64,000 nt of DNA, from NCBI GenBank assembly GCA_944381115.1, contig CALWJV010000015.1, positions 62,001-126,000 of the forward strand. Reading direction: 5' to 3'. Made by a program: the position numbers and the translations under genes. The notes under the pieces are model-generated. The model ran no database searches, was not told the DNA's origin, and saw nothing but the letters and a program-made list of their open reading frames with translations. Every line of letters begins with the position of its first letter. The stretch's first letter is position 1. Positions 25,945 to 34,765 of this stretch are shown here, one piece after another. This DNA is from an uncultured Clostridia bacterium (GTDB lineage Bacteria; Bacillota; Clostridia; Oscillospirales; CAG-272).

Positions 25945-27387
25945 ATGGCGGCTATCTCAGAAGCAGAAATCAGGAAAATAGTTGAAGATGTAATAAAGGG
26001 TGTTTCATCAGGAAAAGAATGCAACTATTCTTCTACAGAATATAACGGCAGAAAGTTAATCGGAATATACAACGATATGAACGATGCAATTGATGCAGCG
26101 GAGAAAGGGTATAAGGCGGTACGAAACATGACCGTCGAGCAAAGAGAAAAGATCATTACAGAGATAAGGAAACTAATAAAAGAAGAGGCTGCTGTGATGG
26201 CTGAAATCGGAGTAAGCGAAACAGGAATGGGAAAAGTCGAGCATAAGAGACTTAAACATATACTTGTTGCGGAAAAAACCCCCGGAACCGAGGATATAGT
26301 ATCAAATGCAAAAACCGGAGACAACGGGCTGACACTTATTGAAATGGCACCTTTCGGAGTTGTGGGTGCGATAACTCCGAGTACAAATCCGTCGGAAACT
26401 GTTCTTTGTAATTCAATAGGAATGATAGCGGCGGGTAACGGAGTTGTATTTAACCCTCACCCAAATGCGATCGCTACTTCAAATTATGCGGTGGATCTTA
26501 TAAACAGAGCGTCGGCAGCGGCAGGAGGACCGGAAATTCTTGTTTGCTCGATGGTTAAGCCTACAATGGAATCGGCAGCCGTAATGCAATCAAGTCCAAA
26601 GATAAAGCTTCTTGTATGTACAGGAGGACCTGGAGTTGTCAAAGCGGTTCTTTCATCAGGTAAGAAAGCGATTGGAGCAGGAGCCGGGAATCCTCCTGTA
26701 ATAGTTGATGATACAGCAGATATAAAGAAAGCAGGTAAGGATATAATAGACGGTTGTACATTTGACAATAATCTTCCGTGTATTGCGGAAAAAGAGGTTT
26801 TTGCATTTAGTAACATAGCAGACGAACTTATTTCCGAAATGCAGAAGAACGGTGCGTATCTTATTACAAAAGAGCAAGCTGATGAACTTATTCCAATAGT
26901 ACTTAATGAAAAGACAGGGAAAAACGGTAAGGTGAGTAGGGTAGTAAGCCGTGAATGTGTGGGAAGAGATGCAGATGTTATACTTGCAAAGATAGGGATA
27001 AATGTTGGTAAGGAAGTACGATGCATAATATGCGAAACAGAATTTTCGCACGACTTTGTCCAACATGAACTTATGATGCCAATACTCCCGATAGTCAGAG
27101 TAAGTAATATTGAAGAGGCAATAGATCTTGCTGTAAAGGCAGAACACGGAAACAGGCATACTGCTCATATGCATTCAAAAAATATAGATAATCTTTCAGC
27201 GTTTGCGAGAGCAGTTGAGACGACGATATTTGTAAAGAATGCACCCTCATACGCAGGAATAGGATTCGGAGGAGAGGGACATACCACGTTTACCATTGCC
27301 GGTCCGACAGGAGAAGGAATAACTTCTGCAAAAAGTTTTACAAGGCAACGTCGCTGTGTAATGGCTGACAGTTTCAGAATTATATAA
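25945..27387 (+). CDS. CoA-acylating aldehyde dehydrogenase (PduP/EutE type) with N-terminal encapsulation peptide
   Basis: A 480-residue lumenal enzyme oxidising propionaldehyde to propionyl-CoA with NAD. The first ~20 residues (AAISEAEIRKIVEDVIKGV) form an amphipathic targeting-like helix, followed by a Ser/Gly/Lys linker. The ALDH core has the catalytic Cys279 in NNLPCIAEKE and the GGFG-type C-terminal GFGGEGH. I use ATG 25945, 12 bases after cgaaagg; the in-frame TTG at 25933 abuts the ribosome site. It is next to the kinase and PduL, which complete the acyl-CoA to ATP route. Confidence 0.94.
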   Translation: MAAISEAEIRKIVEDVIKGVSSGKECNYSSTEYNGRKLIGIYNDMNDAIDAAEKGYKAVRNMTVEQREKIITEIRKLIKEEAAVMAEIGVSETGMGKVEHKRLKHILVAEKTPGTEDIVSNAKTGDNGLTLIEMAPFGVVGAITPSTNPSETVLCNSIGMIAAGNGVVFNPHPNAIATSNYAVDLINRASAAAGGPEILVCSMVKPTMESAAVMQSSPKIKLLVCTGGPGVVKAVLSSGKKAIGAGAGNPPVIVDDTADIKKAGKDIIDGCTFDNNLPCIAEKEVFAFSNIADELISEMQKNGAYLITKEQADELIPIVLNEKTGKNGKVSRVVSRECVGRDADVILAKIGINVGKEVRCIICETEFSHDFVQHELMMPILPIVRVSNIEEAIDLAVKAEHGNRHTAHMHSKNIDNLSAFARAVETTIFVKNAPSYAGIGFGGEGHTTFTIAGPTGEGITSAKSFTRQRRCVMADSFRII

Positions 27388-27463
27388 ATTTTATCGGTAT
27401 ATGCAGCAATTGGTATTTTTGCGGTAAAATAAATAAAGAATAAATCTAAAAACGGAGAACACC

Positions 27464-28126
27464 ATGAAATACAGTGAACAAGAGATAAAAAGCCTTGTTG
27501 AAAGGGTTATAGCATCTGTAAACGGCGCAAAAGACATTACCGCACCGGAAGGAGATGTTTCGGTTGGAATTTCCAACAGACATATTCATCTTACAAAAGA
27601 ACATGTGGAAATTCTTTTCGGAAAAGGTTATCAACTTACGAAAATAAAGGATCTTTCTCAGCCCGGGCAGTTTGCCTGCAAGGAGCAACTTACCATAATA
27701 GGACCGTCCATGAGACCTATTGAGGGAGTCCGCGTTTTAGGGCCTGAAAGAAAGCAGTCTCAGGTAGAGATATCAAGAACTGACAGTTTTATACTAAAAG
27801 TAAAGCCTCCGGTCAGAGAATCAGGAAGCCTTACAGGATCGTCACCAATAACTATAATCGGACCCAAAGGAATAGTAACACTCAGTGAGGGCTGTATAAT
27901 TGCAAATCGCCATATACATATGAGTATTGAGGATGGAGCACATTACGGTGTTTCAGACGGCGAATATGTAGATGTTGAAATGGGAGGAATCCGAAGAAGT
28001 CTTTTCTATGATGTGCAGATAAGAGTGAATAAAGATTTCAGACTTGAGATGCATATAGATACAGATGACGCAAACGCTGCCGGTGTTTCAAACGGTGATA
28101 AAGTAAAAATAATCAAAAGACCGTAA
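27464..28126 (+). CDS. pduL: Phosphate propanoyltransferase
   Basis: A 220-residue PduL-type phosphotransacylase, unrelated to Pta, converting propionyl-CoA to propionyl-phosphate and recycling CoA in the lumen. The two beta-barrel repeats each carry the metal-binding NRHIH motif: His40/His42 (SNRHIHLT), and a second copy in ANRHIHMS about 110 residues later. The N-terminus (KYSEQEIKSLVERVIASV) matches the encapsulation-like helices of the dehydrogenases. It is the last gene of the microcompartment operon and is followed by a terminator. Confidence 0.95.
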   Translation: MKYSEQEIKSLVERVIASVNGAKDITAPEGDVSVGISNRHIHLTKEHVEILFGKGYQLTKIKDLSQPGQFACKEQLTIIGPSMRPIEGVRVLGPERKQSQVEISRTDSFILKVKPPVRESGSLTGSSPITIIGPKGIVTLSEGCIIANRHIHMSIEDGAHYGVSDGEYVDVEMGGIRRSLFYDVQIRVNKDFRLEMHIDTDDANAAGVSNGDKVKIIKRP

Positions 28127-28200
28127 GAAATAGTTTTTGAAAAGCGACAATAAAAATATGTTCGTTGCTGAAGATAATTGCGGTATTTAAAAATTGCGAA

Positions 28201-28242
28201 AAAAAACCGCCACATGTAAGTTTTAACATGGGGCGGTTTTTT
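28201..28242. terminator. Terminator shared by pduL and the DUF1540 gene
   Basis: AAAAAACCGCCACATG and CATGGGGCGGTTTTTT form a 16-base stem with one mismatch and a 10-base loop. The A- and T-runs on both sides allow it to work in both directions between the convergent genes. Confidence 0.85.
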
Positions 28243-28245
28243 AGG

Positions 28246-28446
28246 TTAACTTCTAAGTTTGAAAGAAGAACAGTCAGTACACTGTATAGCAGTGGGATTA
28301 GACTCGTGTGTTACTACTTCGATCTTGGAAAGAGAGCAGTAATTTTCATTTTTGCAGTGATGTTCGCACTGAGTAACAGTACATCCTATAGATTTGTTTG
28401 CAATATCGCAACTATCGCTGCTGCAACATCCGTTTTTGTATTCCAT
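28246..28446 (-). CDS. Small cysteine-rich DUF1540-type protein
   Basis: 66 residues with nine cysteines in the pattern C-x3-V-x2-C-x2-H...C and a final C-x2-C. It resembles the DUF1540 family of short Cys-rich proteins common in Clostridia and Bacilli, probably metal-binding, with no known activity. A good ribosome site (aaggagaaaa on the minus strand) supports a real gene. It is convergent with pduL and not obviously linked to it. Confidence 0.78.
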   Translation of the reverse strand: MEYKNGCCSSDSCDIANKSIGCTVTQCEHHCKNENYCSLSKIEVVTHESNPTAIQCTDCSSFKLRS

Positions 28447-28540
28447 GATTTTTCTCCTTAACTTTAAAATAAGGGATTTTCCCTTTGATTAGATTATGTG
28501 CAGTTTGATTTATTTTATGTAAGTAAATTTAATTTTTTGC

Positions 28541-28569
28541 TTGACAAATAAAAAAAATTTTAGTATATT
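28541..28569 (+). promoter_or_regulatory. Sigma-A-type promoter for the TIM-barrel gene
   Basis: TTGACA (28541-28546) and TATATT (28564-28569) with a 17-base spacer. Confidence 0.75.
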
Positions 28570-28610
28570 TATTTCGGGAAAATAATAAAATAACCATGGG
28601 GGAAATTGAA

Positions 28611-29402
28611 ATGATAGTAGGAGCGCAACTTTATACTGTAAACCGATATTGTAAAGATTTGAAATCCTTTTCGGAAACGCTGAAAAAGATATCAGATATG
28701 GGATACACAGTCATTCAGGTTTCAGGGACATGTGATTATGAAGGAGAATGGCTTAAGGAGGAACTAAAGAAAAACGGACTTACCTGTGTATTGACCCATA
28801 TTCCATATGACAGGCTTATGAATGATACCGATAAAGTAATAGCAGATCACAAAATTTTCGGATGTAAATATATAGGATTAGGAGGACTTCCGAATCTTTG
28901 GACAAAAGAAACAGAAAAGTTTCCTGTTTTTTTCGATGAATTTGTGACTAAAGCAAAGCCCGTAGCGGAAAGAATTAAAAACGCAGGATGCTACTTTATG
29001 TATCACAATCATTCACAGGAATATTTAAATAAAGCGAGAAACGGCGATCATTATATGAAATTTCTTTCGGATTCGTTTTTACCGGATGAAATGGGATTTA
29101 CACTTGATACATATTGGGTAAAAGCCGGAGGATATGATCCGGTGGACGAGATAAACCGTCTTGCAGGCAGGTTACCGTGTGTTCATTTTAAAGACATGAA
29201 GATAACAGAAACCGGTGAGCCTCGATTTACATGGTGCGGTGACGGTATACTTGATTTTGCATTGATAGGCGAGGCTCTTGAAAAAGCAGGTACAGAATAC
29301 GTCCTTATTGAGCAGGACAAAACTTTCGATGACGAGCCGGACCCATTTAAATGTCTTGAAAACAGCAAGAAATATCTTGAGTCTATAGGATTCAGGTTTT
29401 AA
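28611..29402 (+). CDS. Sugar phosphate isomerase/epimerase-type TIM barrel
   Basis: About 263 residues of the xylose-isomerase-like TIM barrel family (AP-endonuclease 2 fold). The metal-binding pattern is visible: the Asn/His of YHNHSQE, the Asp of FTLDTYWVKAGG, His/Asp in CVHFKDMK and a late Glu in VLIEQD. Such proteins isomerise or epimerise sugars or inositols; the substrate cannot be read from sequence. I prefer ATG 28611 (MIVGAQLYTV) because gggggaaa lies just before it; an in-frame ATG at 28596 overlaps that site. It has its own promoter and appears monocistronic. Confidence 0.82.
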   Translation: MIVGAQLYTVNRYCKDLKSFSETLKKISDMGYTVIQVSGTCDYEGEWLKEELKKNGLTCVLTHIPYDRLMNDTDKVIADHKIFGCKYIGLGGLPNLWTKETEKFPVFFDEFVTKAKPVAERIKNAGCYFMYHNHSQEYLNKARNGDHYMKFLSDSFLPDEMGFTLDTYWVKAGGYDPVDEINRLAGRLPCVHFKDMKITETGEPRFTWCGDGILDFALIGEALEKAGTEYVLIEQDKTFDDEPDPFKCLENSKKYLESIGFRF

Positions 29403-29640
29403 AAGAAGTATACATAAATAAGAAAAATAAAAATATTGAAATAAAAAACATAATTAAAAAAGAACTTAAATAAATATTTAAATCAAAAACAGTTGTTGTT
29501 CACAAAAAATCGAAGAGATTTTTAGTTAATATGTAAGAAAATTACTGCGTTTATGCAAATTTTATAGTTTATTAACAAAAAATAATTTTTTTTATGATAA
29601 ACTGTATATGTAGAAAATTACTATATAAAGGAGTAAAGTA

Positions 29641-31215
29641 ATGAACAAAAAAAGAAGACTTCTTATTTTTCTGCTTGTTTTTGCTATGGCGGTTCTTCCT
29701 CTCTTTGTTACCGGTTGTCGTAATAACGATGATGACGATAATGTGAACGTAAACGCTGAAGATGATTTGCCGCCGTCGTTTGATGGAAAGCAAAATATTT
29801 ACGGCGGAAAAAAATTCAATGTTCTTACCCGTGAAGACAGACAGGCAAATCAGGCGTGGAATATAGTTGATCTTGTTCCAAATGAGGAACTGGGTGATGA
29901 GGCCATAACAAAATCTGTTGAAGAAAGAAATAATAAAATAAAAAGATATTTCGGTGTTTCAATAGCAAGAGATAAAGTGGCATCAGGTGAACTTGCCAAG
30001 AGGGCAACCACGCTTTGCCAGCAGATGAACGATGATTACAGCGTATTCAGACTTGATCTTAAAAATGCTTTAACGCTTGCTCTTACCGGGTACCTTTTGG
30101 ATCTTAATGAAGAGAGATACATAGACCTTTCGCAACCATGGTGGGATGACGGTATAACTGAGTCACTTCTTCTTTATGACGGAGCATATTTTGGTCTTGG
30201 AGACGTATGTACTGTCGATGACGATGCAACATGGGTTGTTCTTTTTAACAAAAAAATATTCGAAGAACAATATGATTCTCAGGTCATTTATAACCTTGTA
30301 AAAGACGGTAACGGAAAAAGCGGCGGATGGACGATAGATCGTATGAAATCTTATGCACAGGAATTTTCCCGTGAGGAACAAACAGAGGGAATTCACATTT
30401 ACGATAAAAACTATACCGGAGGCGGAAGGTACGGACTTACCGTTCAATGGGAAGTTGCCGAGGCACTTATGGTAGCAAATAATTATACCATAACAAAACT
30501 CGACGAAAATGATCCTATGAAGGTCAGAGAAGTGGGAGCAGATGCTCTTTATGCTGCAGTTGACACAGTATTTAATTTTATGGGAGGCGAAAATCCTAAC
30601 CAATCTTGGCTTCTTGTTGCTGAACATATTGACTCTGGCGGGCAGGATATGTATGCGGAATTTATCCGTCCTATGTTTATGGCTGACCGTTCCCTTTTCT
30701 TTATATGCCATGTAGGAACGATAGGTCTTATCAGAGAGATGGAAAGTGAGTTCGGAATACTTCCGATGCCAAAACTTAATAATAACATTACAGATTACGG
30801 TAATACAATTCAGTACGGCTATGCTGACTGTTATGTCATTCCTAATGTAGGTAATGCAAGCCAGGCTGAATTTTCTTCATATATTCTTGAGGCTCTTGCA
30901 TACTATTCAAGTTCAGAGTATGATGATAATAGCGGAGAGAAAGCTTCTCTCACATACGCTTATTATGAGACAGTTCTTAAAAGAAAAGCAGTTCGTGATG
31001 ATGAATCTGTTGAAATGCTTGATTTGATATTTGAGAACCGCATATTTGATATATCGCTTGCACTTGATTTAAAAAGTATTAAATCGGTTATAAGTGAGAC
31101 AATGCAGGGAGATAATAACTCATTTATGTCAAAGTATGAATCTGTATCTCCGAACGGTAACGGAATATACAACGCCCTTACAGAAGAACTTAAAACAATA
31201 ATAGAATTAGCATAG
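29641..31215 (+). CDS. ABC-type extracellular solute-binding lipoprotein
   Basis: A 524-residue secreted lipoprotein. A basic n-region and hydrophobic core end in the lipobox VTGC with Cys26, followed by an Asp/Asn-rich linker. The mature part resembles large sugar-binding proteins of ABC importers (family 1), with a conserved NTIQYGYADCYVIPN region late in the protein. No permease or ATPase gene is adjacent, so it is an orphan binding protein. A strong aaaggag site precedes the ATG, and a perfect terminator follows. Confidence 0.82.
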   Translation: MNKKRRLLIFLLVFAMAVLPLFVTGCRNNDDDDNVNVNAEDDLPPSFDGKQNIYGGKKFNVLTREDRQANQAWNIVDLVPNEELGDEAITKSVEERNNKIKRYFGVSIARDKVASGELAKRATTLCQQMNDDYSVFRLDLKNALTLALTGYLLDLNEERYIDLSQPWWDDGITESLLLYDGAYFGLGDVCTVDDDATWVVLFNKKIFEEQYDSQVIYNLVKDGNGKSGGWTIDRMKSYAQEFSREEQTEGIHIYDKNYTGGGRYGLTVQWEVAEALMVANNYTITKLDENDPMKVREVGADALYAAVDTVFNFMGGENPNQSWLLVAEHIDSGGQDMYAEFIRPMFMADRSLFFICHVGTIGLIREMESEFGILPMPKLNNNITDYGNTIQYGYADCYVIPNVGNASQAEFSSYILEALAYYSSSEYDDNSGEKASLTYAYYETVLKRKAVRDDESVEMLDLIFENRIFDISLALDLKSIKSVISETMQGDNNSFMSKYESVSPNGNGIYNALTEELKTIIELA

Positions 31216-31222
31216 CGAAATG

Positions 31223-31254
31223 AAAAAGCCCTTGCAGATCTGCAAGGGCTTTTT
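31223..31254 (+). terminator. Rho-independent terminator after the binding protein
   Basis: A fully palindromic sequence (aaaaagcccttgcaga and its complement) ends in a T-run. The 14-16-bp stem has almost no loop in the DNA and would close over about 4 bases as RNA. Confidence 0.9.
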
Positions 31255-31836
31255 ATTTTTTTATAAAAATATTGTAACTTAAAAATCAATTTTTTGGGGG
31301 CAAAAAATAAAAAAAGTAAAATAATTTAAATTTTAATACGGAATTTTAAAATATAAAAAAAAACAATGAAAATTATGATTTTTTTACCGAAAAAAGAAAA
31401 ATGACCTGGATATTTTGAATGTCTGTAACATAATGTTAACAAAAAAACGTAATTATTATAATAAAAATATATTATAATATAAAAGCAATACGTAAAAATG
31501 TAAATATTTAACAGTTAATACAAAGCAAAATACAATTACAAAGGTCAGTCATAAAAACTAAACCTAATGGTTATTGATTTTATGAATTTGTATGCTTTGT
31601 CAGGGTATAATAAAAATCAGAAGAAGTTAGAAACAATAATAAATTTTTATAGTAAGAGTACCAAAGAAATTTTTAAATTATTTGCAAATTGATCTGTGAA
31701 AATTTTTTTGTAAGATATACGTTTTGCAAAGGACCGTTTTGAAAAAATTTTGATTTATATAATGAAAAAACAAATCACAAAGTTTTTTCAACATAACTAA
31801 GAATTTATGCCATAATACGGCAGAACGGAGATTTTA
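31255..31836 (+). other. AT-rich intergenic region (about 580 bases) before the sugar-phosphate mutase
   Basis: No credible ORF, RNA gene or strong hairpin is visible on either strand. Weak TATAAT-like elements occur (for example near 31598, 31760 and the CATAAT near 31811), but none has a good -35 partner. It probably holds the promoter for the 31837 gene. Confidence 0.5.
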
Positions 31837-33540
31837 ATGGATATTTATAATGAATGGAAAAAATATGCAACATTAGATGAGGATATTCAAAAAGAACTTA
31901 ACGATATAGCAGGTGACGAAAAAGCAGTTTTCGAGCGTTTCAGATGTGATCTTACGTTCGGCACAGGAGGGCTTAGAGGAATTATTGGAGCCGGAACAAA
32001 CAGAATGAATATATATACCGTCGGAAGAGCAACCCAGGGTTTGGCAAATTCTCTTATAAAAAATAACAGAACGAAGAAGAAACTTTCTGTAGCGATAGCG
32101 TATGACAGCAGAAACAAAGGAGAACTTTTTACCAAAAGGGCTGCATCAATATTGGCTGCAAACGGAATAACAGTATTTGTATATTCCGAACTTGCTCCAA
32201 CTCCGGCGCTTTCTTTTGCAGTAAGATATTACGGATGTGATGCCGGAATATGTGTTACCGCAAGTCATAATCCGGCAATTTATAATGGTTATAAGGTATA
32301 TGGAAACGACGGATGTCAGATAGGTCCCGCAATAGCAGATTCAATACTTGAGGAAATTGGAAATACTGATATATTTAAGGACGTAAAGACATTAGATTAT
32401 GATGACGCCGTATCAAAAGGATTAATTATACTTATAGGCGATGAAGTATTTAACGCATTTATTTCCGAAGTAAAAAAAGAATCGCTTTTTAATGAGACTG
32501 TTGCGGAAAGCGAGAAATTAAATATTGTATATACCCCGCTTAACGGAGCAGGAAGAAGATGTGTTACAGATGTACTGTGCAGTAATAAGAATTATAATGT
32601 GTCAGTTGTTAAAGAACAGGAAATGCCTGACGGAAACTTTCCAACCTGTCCGTACCCGAACCCGGAGAATCCGGAGGCATTGGTACTTGCACTGAAACTT
32701 TGTGAGAAAACGAATGCAGATTTAATGATTGCGACTGATCCGGACTGTGATAGATGCCGTATTGCCGTAAAGGACGGTAAAGGAGGATATAAAGCGCTTT
32801 CCGGAAATCAGACGGGAATACTTCTTATTGATTATATTGCAAAACGCAAAAAGGAACTTGGTATATTTCCGAAAAAACCAATAGTCGTAACAACAATAGT
32901 CTCGACAGTTATGGCTGATAGTGTTGCCGAAGCAAACGGTGTTGAACTGCGCCGTGTTCTTACCGGTTTTAAGTATATAGGTGAGCAGATAGCACTTCTT
33001 GAAAACGAAAACAGAGAAGATGATTATTTATTTGGATTTGAGGAAAGTTGCGGATATCTTTCCGGCGGTTATGTAAGAGATAAAGACGGGGTAAATGCCT
33101 CCATGCTTGTTGCCGAAATGGCACTTTATTATAAAAAACAGGGAAAGACGCTTTTAGAGGTATTTGATGAACTTTGCAAAAAATACGGGTATCATGTAGA
33201 GGGACTGCTGAGTTTTTCTTATGAGGGAGCAGATGGGGCGAAAAAGATGCAGGAAATTATAAGAAAACTCAGAATCGATCCTCCTAAGTCGTTTGCAAAC
33301 AGTGCTGTTGTAAAGATAATAGATTATCACAAAACAGGGCTTAAAGACGGAGAATACAACTCAGATACAAAACTTCCTGATTCGGATGTACTTGAATACC
33401 GTACAAAAGACGGGTATAAAGTTATAGTACGCCCTTCGGGAACAGAGCCGAAGATAAAAGCATATCTTTTTGCAAGAGGAAGGTCGGAGAAAGAATCAGA
33501 AAAAATTCTGGATGAAATAAAAAAAGATGTAAAACTATAA
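31837..33540 (+). CDS. Phosphoglucomutase/phosphomannomutase
   Basis: A 567-residue alpha-D-phosphohexomutase of the long PgcA-like type. The catalytic phosphoserine is Ser143 in TASHNPAIYNGYK, the Mg loop is DPDCDRCR, the sugar-binding loop is FEESCGYLSGG, and the phosphate-binding loop VRPSGTEPKIK is near the C-terminus. It interconverts hexose 1- and 6-phosphates. Its position before manC suggests supply of mannose-1-phosphate for the polysaccharide genes, although glucose-1-phosphate from glycogen breakdown is an alternative substrate. Confidence 0.93.
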   Translation: MDIYNEWKKYATLDEDIQKELNDIAGDEKAVFERFRCDLTFGTGGLRGIIGAGTNRMNIYTVGRATQGLANSLIKNNRTKKKLSVAIAYDSRNKGELFTKRAASILAANGITVFVYSELAPTPALSFAVRYYGCDAGICVTASHNPAIYNGYKVYGNDGCQIGPAIADSILEEIGNTDIFKDVKTLDYDDAVSKGLIILIGDEVFNAFISEVKKESLFNETVAESEKLNIVYTPLNGAGRRCVTDVLCSNKNYNVSVVKEQEMPDGNFPTCPYPNPENPEALVLALKLCEKTNADLMIATDPDCDRCRIAVKDGKGGYKALSGNQTGILLIDYIAKRKKELGIFPKKPIVVTTIVSTVMADSVAEANGVELRRVLTGFKYIGEQIALLENENREDDYLFGFEESCGYLSGGYVRDKDGVNASMLVAEMALYYKKQGKTLLEVFDELCKKYGYHVEGLLSFSYEGADGAKKMQEIIRKLRIDPPKSFANSAVVKIIDYHKTGLKDGEYNSDTKLPDSDVLEYRTKDGYKVIVRPSGTEPKIKAYLFARGRSEKESEKILDEIKKDVKL

Positions 33541-33688
33541 ATTACTTTGTTAATAGCAAGAATCAGTGCAATTATGTTTAAATGTGTTCTATATTAGCAA
33601 TAAATGTCGTTAATTGCTAAAATAAGACAAAATATAACAATTATAATTAAATAAAAAGTAATGCTTGATAAAGTAAGGAAAAATAAAA

Positions 33689-34765
33689 ATGGAAAAAGTA
33701 GCGGTAATAATGGCGGGAGGCAGAGGGGAGCGTTTATGGCCGAAGAGCCGTAAAGACAAACCGAAACAGTTTCTTTCTCTTTGCGGAGAAAAAGAAGCAC
33801 TCATAGTTTCTGCTGTAAACAGAATGAAGATGCTGATCGACATAAAAAATATATATATAGTTACGGGAAGTGATTACTTTGATATAACAAGAAAATTTCT
33901 TCCCGATATTCCTGTGGAAAATATTATATGTGAGCCAATGAGTAAAAATACAACGGCATGTATAGGATATTCAGCCCAAATTATAAAAAAAAGATACGGG
34001 GATGCCATAATGATGGTTGTTCCGTCGGATCATGTAATAAAGAACGTGGATGCATTTGTATCCGATCTTAATAAGTGTTGTGAAATTGCGGAAAGGGATA
34101 ATACAATTGTAACTGTAGGCATTACACCGACAAGACCGGAAACAGGATTCGGATACATAAAAATTCATAAGAATAAACCTGTGGAAAATGTCGAACTTGC
34201 ATGGAAAATGGGAAGGTTTGTTGAAAAACCCGAACATAAAACAGCAGTAAGATATATAGCGTCCGGGAGTTATCTCTGGAATGCCGGAATGTTTGTATTT
34301 CCTGTAAGTTATATGCTTCGTTGCATAAAACGGTTTCATCCTCACAATAGCACATGCCTTGTTTCAATAGGTAAAAACATAGGAAAAAAGAACGAACAGG
34401 CAGTAACACGCCAAATGTTTGAAAAAATGGAGCCGATTTCCATAGACTATGCGGTTATGGAGCACATAAGAGGGAGCGTTACCGTGCAGTCGACATTTGA
34501 TTGGAACGATGTAGGAACATGGGCAGCAATACCTGAGATTCAAAAACCGGATGAAAACGGAAACTATGTCACCGGAACAGTTGCGTCATTGGAAAGCACC
34601 GGCAACATAATCGAGGTACCGGAAGGGAAAGCGGTTGCGGTTCTTGGGGTTTCGGATTTAGTGATAGTAGAATCGGGGAACGCACTACTTGTATGTCATA
34701 AAAATTATGCACAAAAAATCAAGGATGCAACAAAGCAGTTTATAGATGCGCCGGAGTATTTATGA
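33689..34765 (+). CDS. manC: Mannose-1-phosphate guanylyltransferase
   Basis: A 358-residue nucleotidyltransferase that makes GDP-mannose. The N-terminal pyrophosphorylase signature is AGGRGERLWPKSRKDKPKQF, with ETGFGYI and FVEKP following in the core. The left-handed helix region covers about 290-355. The C-terminal cupin isomerase domain of bifunctional ManC/ManA is absent. It overlaps the downstream glycosyltransferase start by 4 bases, so GDP-mannose is probably used by the transferases that follow. Confidence 0.93.
   Translation: MEKVAVIMAGGRGERLWPKSRKDKPKQFLSLCGEKEALIVSAVNRMKMLIDIKNIYIVTGSDYFDITRKFLPDIPVENIICEPMSKNTTACIGYSAQIIKKRYGDAIMMVVPSDHVIKNVDAFVSDLNKCCEIAERDNTIVTVGITPTRPETGFGYIKIHKNKPVENVELAWKMGRFVEKPEHKTAVRYIASGSYLWNAGMFVFPVSYMLRCIKRFHPHNSTCLVSIGKNIGKKNEQAVTRQMFEKMEPISIDYAVMEHIRGSVTVQSTFDWNDVGTWAAIPEIQKPDENGNYVTGTVASLESTGNIIEVPEGKAVAVLGVSDLVIVESGNALLVCHKNYAQKIKDATKQFIDAPEYL

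Noticed and set aside
31255..31836. Possible small RNA or hidden gene in the 580-base AT-rich gap
   Set aside because: No stable hairpin, promoter-terminator pair or coding bias is visible by eye.
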